From Streptomyces lasiicapitis (lineage in GTDB: Bacteria; Actinomycetota; Actinomycetes; Streptomycetales; Streptomycetaceae), in contig NZ_BMNG01000001.1 of the NCBI RefSeq assembly GCF_014646335.1, positions 124,001 to 188,000 of the forward strand: a stretch of 64,000 nt of DNA, read 5' to 3'. The position numbers and the translations under genes are program-made. A model generated the notes under the pieces. That model saw nothing but the letters and a program-made list of their open reading frames with translations, was not told the origin of the DNA and made no database searches. Position 1 is the stretch's first letter, and every line of letters begins with the position of its first letter. Shown here one piece after another: positions 53,921 to 62,924 of the stretch.

Positions 53921-56344
53921 GACCTCCGTCGAGGCCGAAGCCGACGCCGGTGCGAGCGCCAGCTCCAGGACCTGCCGGACGTCCGTCACCGCGTGCACGT
54001 CCAGCTTCTCCAGGACCTCGGCCGGGACGTCGTCCAGATCCGGCTCGTTCCGCTTGGGGATCACCACCGTGGTGATCCCGGCGCGGTGCGCGGCGAGCAG
54101 CTTCTGCTTGACGCCGCCGATGGGCAGCACCCGCCCGGTCAGCGACACCTCACCGGTCATCGCCACGTCCGTACGCACCAGTCGCCCGCTGAGCAGCGAC
54201 GCGAGCGCCGTCGTCATCGTGACACCCGCACTCGGACCGTCCTTGGGCACCGCACCCGCCGGGAAGTGGATGTGTGCGCCCCGGTCCTTCAAGTCGCCGA
54301 CCGGCAGCTCCAGTTCGGCGCCGTGCGAGCGCAGGAACGAGAGCGCGATCTGCGCGGACTCCTTCATGACGTCACCGAGCTGCCCGGTGAGCGTGAGACC
54401 CGACGCACCCGTCTCCGGGTCGGCCAGCGAGGCCTCGACGTACAACACGTCGCCGCCCGCTCCGGTCACCGCGAGCCCCGTGGCCACACCGGGCACCGCG
54501 GTGCGCCGCTCGGCCGGGTCCTGCGCGGACTCGGGGACGTGGTGCGGCCGCCCGATCAGCCCGCGCAGATCGTCCGCGCCGACCGTGAACGGCAGCTCGC
54601 GCTCGCCCAGTTCGTGCTGCGCCGCGACCTTGCGCAGCAACCGCGCGACGGACCGCTCCAGGTTGCGCACGCCTGCCTCGCGGGTGTACTCCCCCGCCAG
54701 CTTGCGCAGCGCGCCCTCGCCGATCGTCACCTCGCCGTCGCCGAGCCCAGCCCGCTCCAACTGGCGCGGCAGCAGGTGGTCACGGGCGATGACGACCTTC
54801 TCGTCCTCCGTGTACCCGTCCAGCCTGACCAGCTCCATGCGGTCGAGCAGCGCCTCCGGAATGGCTTCGAGCACATTGGCCGTCGCCAGGAACACCACGT
54901 CGCTCAGGTCGAGTTCGACTTCCAGGTAGTGGTCGCGGAAGGTGTGGTTCTGCGCCGGGTCGAGCACCTCGAGCAGCGCGGCCGCCGGATCGCCCCGGAA
55001 GTCCGAACCCACCTTGTCGATCTCGTCGAGCAGGACGACGGGGTTCATGGAACCCGCCTCCTTGATCGCCCGCACGATGCGCCCCGGCAACGCACCCACG
55101 TACGTACGCCGGTGCCCCCGGATCTCCGCCTCGTCCCGCACACCACCGAGCGCGACCCGCACGAACTTGCGCCCCATGGCATGCGCCACGGACTCCCCCA
55201 GCGACGTCTTGCCCACACCGGGCGGGCCGACCAGGGCGAGCACCGCGCCACCGCGCCGTCCGCCCACGACACCCATCCCCCGGTCCGAGCGCCGCTTGCG
55301 CACCGCCAGGTACTCGGTGATGCGCTCCTTCACGTCCTGCAGGCCCGCGTGCTCGGCGTCGAGGATCTCCTGGGCGCCCTTGATGTCGTACGCGGAAGCA
55401 CTGTCATCGGTTCGCTCGGTCCACGGCAGTTCGAGCACCGTGTCGAGCCAGGTGCGGATCCAGGAACCCTCGGGCGACTGGTCGCTCGCGCGCTCCAGCT
55501 TCTCGACTTCCTTCAGTGCCGCTTCCCGCACGTTCTCCGGCAGGTCCGCGGCCTCCACCCGGGCGCGGTAGTCGTCGGACTCCTCCTCGCCCTCCTGACC
55601 GTTGAGCTCACGCAGCTCCTTGCGCACCGCCTCCAACTGCCGCCGCAGCAGGAACTCGCGCTGCTGCTTGTCCACACCCTCCTGCACGTCCTTGGCGATG
55701 GACTCGGCCACGTCCTGCTCGGCCAGGTGCTCCCGCAACTGCTCGGTGGCCAGCTTCAGGCGTGCCGTCGGGTCCTCGGTCTCCAGGAGCTGGATCTTCT
55801 GCTCGCTGGTGAGGAACGGCGAGTACCCGGAGTTGTCCGCGAGCGCGGAGACGTCGTCGATCTGCTGCACGCGGTCGACGACCTGCCACGCGCCACGCTT
55901 CTTCAGCCAGCTCGTGGCCAGCGCCTTGTACTCCTTGACCAGCTCGGCGGTCGCCCCGGGCAGGGGCTCCGGCACGGTCTCCTCGACCTGCGCGCCCTCC
56001 ACCCACAACGCCGCGCCGGGCCCGGTCGTACCCGCACCGATGCGCACCCGCCCACGAGCACGGATCAACGCGCCCGGGTCTCCGTCCGCCAGCCGGCCGA
56101 CCTGCTCGACGGTGCCCAGCACTCCCATCCCCGCATACGTCCCGTCGATCCGCGGAACAAGCAGCACCTTGGGCTTGCTACCGCTACCACTGGACCGCGC
56201 GGCGGCCTGGGCGGCCTCCACCGCGGCCCGCACCTCGGCATCGGACAGGTCGAACGGCACCACCATGCCGGGCAGCACGACCTCGTCATCGAGCGGCAGC
56301 ACGGGCAGAGCGAGCAGTGTGTTAGCCGTGGACTCAGCAGCCAT
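53900..56344 (-). CDS. lon: ATP-dependent protease Lon
   Basis: 814 residues from ATG 56344 (AAGGGGAG upstream; an earlier ATG adds seven residues). Domains: N-terminal substrate domain (about 10-200), coiled helices, AAA+ module with Walker A VGPPGVGKTSLG (about 368-379) and Walker B VVLLDEIDKVG, and a protease domain with catalytic Ser in PKDGPSAGVTMTTAL (about 704) and Lys in GGVKQKLLAAHRAG (about 747). It degrades misfolded and regulatory proteins in the cytoplasm. An HspR-type operator lies just upstream. Confidence 0.98.
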   Translation of the reverse strand: MAAESTANTLLALPVLPLDDEVVLPGMVVPFDLSDAEVRAAVEAAQAAARSSGSGSKPKVLLVPRIDGTYAGMGVLGTVEQVGRLADGDPGALIRARGRVRIGAGTTGPGAALWVEGAQVEETVPEPLPGATAELVKEYKALATSWLKKRGAWQVVDRVQQIDDVSALADNSGYSPFLTSEQKIQLLETEDPTARLKLATEQLREHLAEQDVAESIAKDVQEGVDKQQREFLLRRQLEAVRKELRELNGQEGEEESDDYRARVEAADLPENVREAALKEVEKLERASDQSPEGSWIRTWLDTVLELPWTERTDDSASAYDIKGAQEILDAEHAGLQDVKERITEYLAVRKRRSDRGMGVVGGRRGGAVLALVGPPGVGKTSLGESVAHAMGRKFVRVALGGVRDEAEIRGHRRTYVGALPGRIVRAIKEAGSMNPVVLLDEIDKVGSDFRGDPAAALLEVLDPAQNHTFRDHYLEVELDLSDVVFLATANVLEAIPEALLDRMELVRLDGYTEDEKVVIARDHLLPRQLERAGLGDGEVTIGEGALRKLAGEYTREAGVRNLERSVARLLRKVAAQHELGERELPFTVGADDLRGLIGRPHHVPESAQDPAERRTAVPGVATGLAVTGAGGDVLYVEASLADPETGASGLTLTGQLGDVMKESAQIALSFLRSHGAELELPVGDLKDRGAHIHFPAGAVPKDGPSAGVTMTTALASLLSGRLVRTDVAMTGEVSLTGRVLPIGGVKQKLLAAHRAGITTVVIPKRNEPDLDDVPAEVLEKLDVHAVTDVRQVLELALAPASASASTEVKVPAAA

Positions 56345-56365
56345 GATCTCCCCTTCGGCATTCAA

Positions 56366-56386
56366 GTTGAGCTATACCGACTCAAT
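56366..56386 (-). promoter_or_regulatory. HAIR-like operator (HspR binding site) upstream of lon
   Basis: Inverted repeat TTGAG-9 bases-CTCAA; read on the gene strand ATTGAGT-N7-GCTCAAC, close to the HAIR consensus CTTGAGT-N7-ACTCAAG. It begins 22 bases before the lon start codon. Repression of lon by HspR is known in Streptomyces. Confidence 0.85.
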
Positions 56387-56529
56387 GCTTGTGAGCCCCC
56401 GAATGTTCCCCCGGACCTGTTCGCTGTCAGCGATCACGCCCCCCATCGCGAAATCCCCTCTCCGTAAGGTTCACTTGCCGCCAGCACTCATTACCTACTG
56501 GTCATCACCCGAAGCTGAAGGGTTGCTCC

Positions 56530-57243
56530 ATGCACGGCACAGAGGGATCCCCGACAGCGGGCAGCGACGTCGTACGTGCCTGGGTCGACGGCTGGGTCGT
56601 CTCACGCGGCGCCGCCCCGCCGGCGGTGGAGCCGTGGGGCTTCACCGTCGACGTCGGCCAGGCCAACCACCCGACGAGGCACGTCCTCGGCGCCACCGGC
56701 ACGGGCGTCCAGGAGGCGGACGTACGCAAGGTCGCCACGTCGGTGACCGGTGCGAACGTGTGGCTGAAGGTCTTCGACCACCCGGACCGCGTCACCCCCT
56801 GGCTCGGCCCCGAATGGTGGCTGGACCCTGAACCCGGCTACCTGATGACCGTCCCCCTCACCCCCGTCGCCCCACACCGACTGACCGCCCCTGACGGCTA
56901 CCGGCTCCGCACCTGGGCGCGCGGCGGCGTGATCCGCACGATGGTCACCACCGCCGACGGCTCCTGGGCCGCCCGCGGCCAGATCGCACCGACCGGCCGC
57001 ACCGCGGTCGCCGACCAGATCGAGACCTCACCGCAGCACCGCCGCAAGGGCCTGGGCAGCCTCGTCATGCGCGCCCTCACCGTCGCGGCCGTCGAACAGG
57101 GCGTGGAGACCGGCGTCCTGGCGGGGACACCGGACGGACGAGCCCTGTACGAGTCACTGGGGTGGCAGGTGATCGCGGAACTGACGAGCGCGCGACGGAA
57201 GTCGGTGGAGGAGGAAGCAGAGGAAGGCGAAGTAGGGGCGTAG
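56530..57243 (+). CDS. GNAT-family acetyltransferase
   Basis: 237 residues. The C-terminal half is a GNAT domain: the acetyl-CoA pyrophosphate-binding motif A is in IETSPQHRRKGLGSLVMRAL (Q/RxxGxG/A form), followed by GVETGVLAGTPDGRALYESLGW. The N-terminal ~90 residues (VRAWVDGWVVSRGAAPP) are an extra region. Substrate unknown. GAAGGG lies seven bases before the ATG. Divergent from lon, although the HspR site is much closer to lon. Confidence 0.88.
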   Translation: MHGTEGSPTAGSDVVRAWVDGWVVSRGAAPPAVEPWGFTVDVGQANHPTRHVLGATGTGVQEADVRKVATSVTGANVWLKVFDHPDRVTPWLGPEWWLDPEPGYLMTVPLTPVAPHRLTAPDGYRLRTWARGGVIRTMVTTADGSWAARGQIAPTGRTAVADQIETSPQHRRKGLGSLVMRALTVAAVEQGVETGVLAGTPDGRALYESLGWQVIAELTSARRKSVEEEAEEGEVGA

Positions 57244-57282
57244 GGAGAAGCGAGGACCTGAGCGGGCGGCCCGCTGGGTGCC

Positions 57283-57459
57283 TGCGAGCGCTCGGCGTCT
57301 GCGAGCGCTCGACACCCTGCGACCGCTCTACGCCTGTGACAGCCCAGTGTCTGCGTCCCGTCGGCAGTTGCGACTCGCTCGACACTTGCGGCCTGCTCAG
57401 CACTTGCGGCCCGCTCGGCACTTGCCGCTCGTTCGGCACCTACGGCCCGGTGGGCACGC
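57283..57459. repeat. Degenerate 17/18-base tandem array, about ten units
   Basis: Units begin TGCGAsCGCTCGrC or TGCGGCCyGCTCrGCACT and follow each other with a period of 17 or 18 bases. The alternating length breaks any reading frame. It sits between the GNAT gene and the membrane-protein gene. The whole gap (57244-57610) holds no other gene. Confidence 0.8.
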
Positions 57460-57526
57460 TCAGCCAGCTGGGCGTGGCGCCGGTGGCCTTCCGGACGTGG
57501 GTATCGACGGCCGCTGGACGTGAGCG

Positions 57527-57569
57527 CCGACGGTCGGCCGGGCGTGGGCACCGACGGTCGGCCGGGCGT
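57527..57569. repeat. 19-base direct repeat, two perfect copies
   Basis: CCGACGGTCGGCCGGGCGT at 57527-57545 and 57551-57569, 24-base period, close to the degenerate array and 40 bases beyond the end of the membrane-protein gene. Confidence 0.9.
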
Positions 57570-57610
57570 TCACCGCCGACTTGGCGACCGCCTTACCGAT
57601 CGCTCCCGAC

Positions 57611-58303
57611 CTACGCGGCCGCCGCCCGTATCTTTCTCGCGCGGGTGTCCGCGTAGGCGTACGGCAGTCCGGGCACCATCAGGAGCAGGGTTCCCCACAG
57701 CGGTAGCCGGAAGAGCGTGTCGTCGCCCGCGAGCCACGCGGTGAGCAGGGCAATGGCCGCGCCTACCAGGCCCATGAGCAGCCACCCTCTGAAGCCGAGG
57801 GCTCCACGCCGTATCTCCAGGATGACTGTGCCCGCCACTATCACCGCGTAGGACGCCAGGCGCGACGGCTCAACGGACAGGGCCAGCGTCCGGTCCAGCA
57901 GATGCATGATGAGCAGCACCGAGCCGAGGACGAACGGGACCAGCGCCGCCATCCGAAGCACCCGCTGGTGCAGGGGCGCGCGGGCCCGGGCCCAAGACGC
58001 GGCGAACGCCTTCACGTCCGCGCCGACCACGTCCCGCGCCGAGCGGCCCGCGGCGGCGGCCTCGTCCAGGTGCGCGGAGAGCTCGGCCAGCATCTCGCGC
58101 ATGGAGGCGTCGTCGATGCCTCTGTACTCCCAGTTGCTCCGGCAGACCGCCAGAACGCGGGCGCGTTCCGCCGTGTCAGCCGCACTGCCGTCAGCCGCCT
58201 TACCGTCGACTGCCGTACCGTCGGCCTCCTGGGCGTCGACCCCGCCGTCGCGGGCCGCTGCGATCTCGCTGATCTTGCCGTCGCCGACCATCTGGTGCCT
58301 CAT
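57611..58303 (-). CDS. Membrane protein paired with PadR regulator
   Basis: 230 residues. The cytoplasmic N-terminal half includes a three-helix segment (CRSNWEYRGIDDASMREMLAELSAHLDEA) of the type often found in proteins encoded next to PadR regulators. The C-terminal half has four membrane segments (about 122-142, 150-166, 172-190 and 200-218). ATG 58303 lies 35 bases after the PadR stop; an alternative ATG 58291 has GAGG six bases upstream. Function unknown; part of a two-gene PadR operon. Confidence 0.82.
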   Translation of the reverse strand: MRHQMVGDGKISEIAAARDGGVDAQEADGTAVDGKAADGSAADTAERARVLAVCRSNWEYRGIDDASMREMLAELSAHLDEAAAAGRSARDVVGADVKAFAASWARARAPLHQRVLRMAALVPFVLGSVLLIMHLLDRTLALSVEPSRLASYAVIVAGTVILEIRRGALGFRGWLLMGLVGAAIALLTAWLAGDDTLFRLPLWGTLLLMVPGLPYAYADTRARKIRAAAA

Positions 58304-58338
58304 GTCGCCTGTCCCCCCGTGTCGCCGTCTCGTGCGTC

Positions 58339-58743
58339 CTACTCGTCCTCGTCCCGCCCGTCCCGCTCATCCCGCCCGACCTGCTCCCCCTGCTCCTCGC
58401 GCAAGGTCTTGGAGACCGCCGTCGTGAAGGTGCTCCAGGTGGCACGGCCCGCGGCCAGCTCGGCCGCGCCCGCGTCGGTCAGGCGGTAGTACTTGCGCGG
58501 CGCGCCTCCCGCCGCGGACGGCGCGCGGTAGGAATCGACCAGCCCGGCTCGCTCCATGCGGGCGAGCAGGGGGTAGATGCTGCCCTCGCTCACCAGGTCG
58601 AGGCCGCTCTCGGTGAGGGCCTCCACGAACTCATAGCCATACCGAGGCCGTTCGCCGATGAGCGCGAGCAGGCACAGGTCGAGCACCCCGCGCAGCAGCT
58701 GGCTGCGCCGCTGGTCATGCGCCGCGGCCAGTTGCTTTGTCAT
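58339..58743 (-). CDS. PadR-family transcriptional regulator
   Basis: 134 residues: the PadR winged helix LLRGVLDLCLLALIGERPRYGYE (about 15-37), then EGSIYPLLARMERAGLVDSY and RKYYRLTDAGAAEL. A charged C-terminal tail (EEQGEQVGRDERDGRDEDE) ends the protein. It represses its own operon in most known cases. The ATG at 58743 has no ribosome-binding site and may be leaderless. A perfect palindrome lies 25 bases upstream. Confidence 0.93.
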   Translation of the reverse strand: MTKQLAAAHDQRRSQLLRGVLDLCLLALIGERPRYGYEFVEALTESGLDLVSEGSIYPLLARMERAGLVDSYRAPSAAGGAPRKYYRLTDAGAAELAAGRATWSTFTTAVSKTLREEQGEQVGRDERDGRDEDE

Positions 58744-58767
58744 GCGGTACAAGATAGTCAGGAAGTA

Positions 58768-58782
58768 CCTTGCGCCGCAAGG
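58768..58782. promoter_or_regulatory. Palindrome upstream of padR, candidate operator
   Basis: CCTTGCG-C-CGCAAGG, a perfect 7-1-7 palindrome starting 25 bases before the padR start. Size and position fit a PadR autoregulatory operator. Confidence 0.55.
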
Positions 58783-58917
58783 GTTTTATGCGGAGGCTCA
58801 GATTCCGCCCACTTCGCGGCAGGACAGGGTGAGGAAGGGCGGGGCGGGAAGCCCCCGGCGCACGGCCTGCGCGGACCAACACGGGCCTGCTCAGACCTGC
58901 TCAGACCTGCTCAAGGC

Positions 58918-59979
58918 CTACGCAGCCGCGCCGCCCACCCCTCGGCCCCGCAGCAGCGGCCACGTCGCCACGCCCACAGCGAGCGCGAGCAGGTGCCCCC
59001 AGTTGGTCATCGGGTCGGTGAAGGCGACGAGATCCGTGACGAGCATCCAGCCGAACCCCGCGAGGACGGCCCAGCCCAGCCAGGGCTTGAGCAACCCGGC
59101 CAGCGCGCCGACGCTCGCGGCGACGCCGAAACTTATGCCGTAGTCGAGACGGTGCAGGGAGCTGCCGGGGAGGTGGCCGGCGAGGACCGAGAGCCCGACC
59201 GGCACCTCGGTGGCCAGCGTGGCGACCATGTGCCCGAGCAGGAAGACACCCGCCGTACGCACTCCGCCGATGCGGCGTTCCAGCGCGGTGAGGACAAGGA
59301 CGAACCCGATGGCGTACGGCGACGCGATGCCGCCCGCGATCCACAGCGCGCTGGCGACGAGGACGAAGACCGGACGGTCCGCGAGGTGCGCCACGTCCGT
59401 GCTCGAACCCTGGTGCAGCGAGGAGACGAGGGAGGGGTCCGCGTGCTCGGCGAGGAGCGAGGTCGCGAGGAGGATGAGGGCGTAGCCGAAGGTGAAGGGC
59501 GTCCCGGTCGGCGAGGGCAGCAGCCGCCAGGGCCGCAGCCCCCGCAACCCGGCCCACACCCGAACCCGCACGTCGCGGACACCGGCCGCACCCGCCCCGG
59601 CCGCACCCGCCCCGGCCGCGCCGCCACCGACGCCGCCCGCGAAGGACCCCTCAGCGAACGAGCCATCGACCAGCGACTCCACGGCGACCGGCTCCAACAT
59701 GGCGATCCCGCGCCGAGCCTCCACCTCGGGCGCCCCCGACGCGCGCCTGCCCGCCTGACTGGGCACCCCGTCGAGCGTCGCGACCCCCGACCCGGCGGCC
59801 ACGGCGTCGAGCACCGCGGCCCCCGCCCCGACGGCCACGACATCACCCGTCACAGGAGCAGTCTCACCGCCCAGAGCATCACGCACTCCAGCCTCGATCC
59901 CACTGGTCACCGCACCCCGGGACGAACCCTCCGCCCCCGCGACGGCGCCCCCGCCAGAAACCCGCACAGACCGGTTCAC
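58918..59979 (-). CDS. Rhomboid-like membrane protein with long low-complexity N-terminus
   Basis: 353 residues. The first ~135 are Ala/Gly/Val-rich with GAAGAGAAGAGAAG-type repeats and no membrane segment. The rest has about six helices. The candidate active-site stretch is DYGISFGVAASVGA (Ser near 271), where a classical rhomboid has GxSG, and the last helix has NWGHLLALAVGVA with a His and Gly pattern. Activity as an intramembrane protease is uncertain. The annotated start gives the longest form; starts inside the low-complexity region are possible. Confidence 0.7.
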   Translation of the reverse strand: MNRSVRVSGGGAVAGAEGSSRGAVTSGIEAGVRDALGGETAPVTGDVVAVGAGAAVLDAVAAGSGVATLDGVPSQAGRRASGAPEVEARRGIAMLEPVAVESLVDGSFAEGSFAGGVGGGAAGAGAAGAGAAGVRDVRVRVWAGLRGLRPWRLLPSPTGTPFTFGYALILLATSLLAEHADPSLVSSLHQGSSTDVAHLADRPVFVLVASALWIAGGIASPYAIGFVLVLTALERRIGGVRTAGVFLLGHMVATLATEVPVGLSVLAGHLPGSSLHRLDYGISFGVAASVGALAGLLKPWLGWAVLAGFGWMLVTDLVAFTDPMTNWGHLLALAVGVATWPLLRGRGVGGAAA

Positions 59980-60195
59980 GCTGAGGCGCTCCCTCCATCA
60001 CGGCTTCACGGACCTTCCATTACGGATAGATCACGGATCACGCTTCACCGATCGTTCCCGCGCTGTCTATGACCGACGCCACGTGAGACGCGATTCACAG
60101 GAACCCACAGCAACCCCACACCATTCCTCGGCGTCCCGCAAAACCACACGCTCCGTAGTCTCCACACCCATTCCGGACGACAGGAAGATGGGCAG

Positions 60196-60900
60196 ATGCA
60201 CACCCCGTACCGATCCGATCCCCCCGTGGTTCTCGACCGGCGCGAAGGCCCTCACGGCGAAGTCGTGCTGCGACGCCACGGAGACCTGCTGCAGATCATT
60301 GCCAACGGCACATTCCTGATGGACACCTCCGACGGCCGCTCGGAGCGTCTCCTTGTGGATGCCGCGTACGACGCCCTCAACGGGCGGCCGCGGCCGAGCG
60401 TCCTCATCGGCGGCCTGGGGGTCGGTTTCTCCCTCGCCCACGCGGCCGCCGACCCCCGTTGGAGCCGCATCACCGTGGTCGAGCGCGAGCAGGCCATCAT
60501 CGACTGGCACCTCGAAGGACCACTCTCGGAGCTCTCCCGGACAGCCCTCGCCGACCCGCGCACGGAGATCCTGCACGCCGACCTGGTCGCATATGTCAAC
60601 GGCTCATTCGCAGGCGCCAACGGCGCGCCCGTCACGTACGACGCCCTGTGCCTCGACATCGACAACGGCCCCGACTGGACCGTCACACAGGACAACGAAA
60701 GCCTCTATTCCCCCACTGGCCTCGCCGCCTGCCAGGCCCGCCTGAACCCCGGCGGCGTGCTCGCCGTGTGGTCGGCGCAGCCGTCATCCGCTTTCGACTC
60801 CGCTCTACGGAATGCCGGGTTCCAGCAGGTACGTACGGAAGAGATCCCCGTTGCCCGGGGCGTACCGGACGTGGTTCATCTCGCGGCAAGGGCTGCGTAG
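60196..60900 (+). CDS. Spermidine-synthase-like (polyamine aminopropyltransferase fold) protein
   Basis: 234 residues. Rossmann-type fold with nucleoside-binding SVLIGGLGVGFSLAHAAADP (split motif, about 68-87), VVEREQAIIDWH (acidic ribose-binding residue), and LCLDIDNGPDWTV where spermidine synthases carry the catalytic Asp. Many actinobacterial members of this family do not make spermidine, and a methyltransferase-like or unknown function is possible. AGGAAG lies about 9 bases before the ATG. Confidence 0.85.
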   Translation: MHTPYRSDPPVVLDRREGPHGEVVLRRHGDLLQIIANGTFLMDTSDGRSERLLVDAAYDALNGRPRPSVLIGGLGVGFSLAHAAADPRWSRITVVEREQAIIDWHLEGPLSELSRTALADPRTEILHADLVAYVNGSFAGANGAPVTYDALCLDIDNGPDWTVTQDNESLYSPTGLAACQARLNPGGVLAVWSAQPSSAFDSALRNAGFQQVRTEEIPVARGVPDVVHLAARAA

Positions 60901-60966
60901 CCGAGGGGCCTTCACGCCCCGTACTCTGCTGACCGGACACCAAGCGATCACGTCAGGGGCGGGGCG

Positions 60967-61707
60967 ATGGAGCAGACACACACCTCCCACAACAGCGCCA
61001 CGGCAGCGATGCCGGGCGCCCAGCGCCGGGTTCTGGTGGTCGAGGACGACCCGACGATCGTCGACGCCATCGCCGCCCGGCTGCGCGCCGAGGGTTTCGT
61101 CGTGCAAACGGCGGCGGACGGCCCGGCGGCAGTGGACACCGCGCAGGCATGGCAGCCGGATCTGTTGATCCTCGACATCATGCTGCCGGGTTTCGACGGC
61201 CTGGAGGTCTGCCGTCGCGTGCAGGCCCAGCGGCCGGTGCCGGTGCTGATGCTCACCGCGCGGGACGACGAGACGGACATGCTGGTCGGGCTTGGCGTCG
61301 GCGCCGACGACTACATGACCAAGCCGTTCTCGATGCGGGAACTCGCCGCGCGCGTGCACGTGCTGCTGCGCCGGGTCGAGCGGGCCGCGCTCGCGGCCAC
61401 GACACCGCGCAGCGGCATCCTGCGCCTTGGCGAGCTGGAGATCGACCACGCGCAGCGGCGTGTGCGGGTGCGCAGCGAGGACGTACACCTGACACCCACG
61501 GAATTCGACCTCCTGGTGTGCCTGGCGAACACCCCGCGCGCGGTGCTCTCGCGCGAGCAGCTGCTAGCCGAGGTGTGGGACTGGGCCGACGCGTCCGGCA
61601 CCCGCACGGTCGACAGTCACATCAAGGCGCTGCGCCGCAAGATCGGAGCTGAGCGCATCCGTACGGTCCACGGGGTCGGGTACGCCCTGGAGACCCCGAC
61701 GCCATGA
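60967..61707 (+). CDS. OmpR-family response regulator
   Basis: 246 residues: receiver domain (VLVVEDDPTIVDAIAARL, phospho-acceptor Asp in LLILDIMLPGFDG near residue 69, Lys in DYMTKPFSM) and a winged-helix DNA-binding domain (VHLTPTEFDLLVCLANTP to RTVHGVGYALE). Its stop overlaps the start of the downstream kinase by four bases (ATGA), giving a classical two-component operon. Confidence 0.96.
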   Translation: MEQTHTSHNSATAAMPGAQRRVLVVEDDPTIVDAIAARLRAEGFVVQTAADGPAAVDTAQAWQPDLLILDIMLPGFDGLEVCRRVQAQRPVPVLMLTARDDETDMLVGLGVGADDYMTKPFSMRELAARVHVLLRRVERAALAATTPRSGILRLGELEIDHAQRRVRVRSEDVHLTPTEFDLLVCLANTPRAVLSREQLLAEVWDWADASGTRTVDSHIKALRRKIGAERIRTVHGVGYALETPTP

Positions 61708-62924
61708 CGGCGGACCCCGGCGCCGCCGACGGCACGGCTCGCGGCGCCCTGAGCGGCACACCGGGCAGTGCCCACGGCACGCCGGGCGCCGCGGCGGAGA
61801 GCGCCGCGGAGCGGGCCCGGAAGTGGCGCTGCGACCGGGGCGGCAGCATCGGCCTGAACGGGCCCTTCGAGGGCGTCAGGCCGTTCTCCATCAAGACGAA
61901 GCTCGGCACCCTGGTCGTCGTCTCGGTCTTCATCACCACGGGGCTGCTGATGGTGGCCATGGAGACCGAGACCGAGCTCCGCTTCATCACCGTCTTCTCC
62001 GTGATCGCCACCCTGCTGATCACGCAGTTCGTGGCCCACAGCCTCACGGCGCCGCTGGACGAGATGAACTCGGTGGCCCGCGCGGTCTCGCACGGCGACT
62101 ACACGCGCCGCGTGCGCGGGGCCGACCGCCGCGACGAACTGGGCGACGTGGCCATGACGATCAATCGCATGGCCGACGACCTGGAGGCGCAGGACCAGCA
62201 GCGCAAGGAGCTGGTCGCCAACGTCTCGCACGAGCTGCGCACCCCCATCGCCGCGCTGCGCGCCGTCCTGGAGAACGTCGTCGACGGCGTCTCGGCGGCC
62301 GACCCGGAGACGATGCGTACGGCCCTGAAGCAGACCGAGCGCCTGGGCCGACTGGTGGAGACCCTGCTCGACCTGTCCCGCCTCGACAACGGAGTCGTAC
62401 CCCTCAGGGCACGCCGCTTCGAAGTGTGGCCCTATCTGTCGGGCGTCCTGAAGGAGGCCAACATGGTGGCCTCCGCGCGCAAGGGGATGACGTCCGGTTC
62501 CGGCAGTCACACGCGTACGGACGTCCATCTGCACCTGGACGTCTCCCCGCCGGAGCTGACGGCCCACGCGGACGCCGAGCGCCTGCACCAGGTCGTCGCC
62601 AACCTCATCGACAACGCGGTCAAACACAGCCCGCCCCACGGCCGCGTGACGGTGCGTGCCCGGAGGGGCCTGTATCCCGAGTCCCTGGACCTGGAGGTCC
62701 TCGACGAGGGCCCCGGCATTCCGGAGTCGGAGTGGCACCGCGTCTTCGAGCGCTTCAACCGCGGCGCGCACGCCGGCGTCCCGCCGGGGAGCGACGGCGG
62801 CACGGGGCTCGGCCTCGCGATCGCGCGCTGGGCGGTGGATCTGCACGGCGGGCACATCGGTGTGGCCGAATCGGCCCGGGGCTGCCGAATTCAGGTCACC
62901 CTTCCGGGCCTGCCCGAAGACTGA
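61704..62924 (+). CDS. Sensor histidine kinase of the two-component pair
   Basis: 406 residues: cytoplasmic low-complexity N-terminus (1-55), two close membrane helices (about 68-85 and 91-110) with almost no extracytoplasmic loop, HAMP, phospho-acceptor His in LVANVSHELRTPIAAL (about 176), and HATPase with VANLIDNAVKHSPP, LDEGPGIPE and GGTGLGLAIARWA. The short loop suggests sensing within or near the membrane. Translationally coupled to the response regulator. Confidence 0.96.
   Translation: MTADPGAADGTARGALSGTPGSAHGTPGAAAESAAERARKWRCDRGGSIGLNGPFEGVRPFSIKTKLGTLVVVSVFITTGLLMVAMETETELRFITVFSVIATLLITQFVAHSLTAPLDEMNSVARAVSHGDYTRRVRGADRRDELGDVAMTINRMADDLEAQDQQRKELVANVSHELRTPIAALRAVLENVVDGVSAADPETMRTALKQTERLGRLVETLLDLSRLDNGVVPLRARRFEVWPYLSGVLKEANMVASARKGMTSGSGSHTRTDVHLHLDVSPPELTAHADAERLHQVVANLIDNAVKHSPPHGRVTVRARRGLYPESLDLEVLDEGPGIPESEWHRVFERFNRGAHAGVPPGSDGGTGLGLAIARWAVDLHGGHIGVAESARGCRIQVTLPGLPED

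Noticed and set aside
57162..57656. Plus-strand frame over the degenerate array as a Cys/Thr-rich repeat protein
   Set aside because: The 17/18-base period would break the frame, and the frame is not preceded by a credible start.
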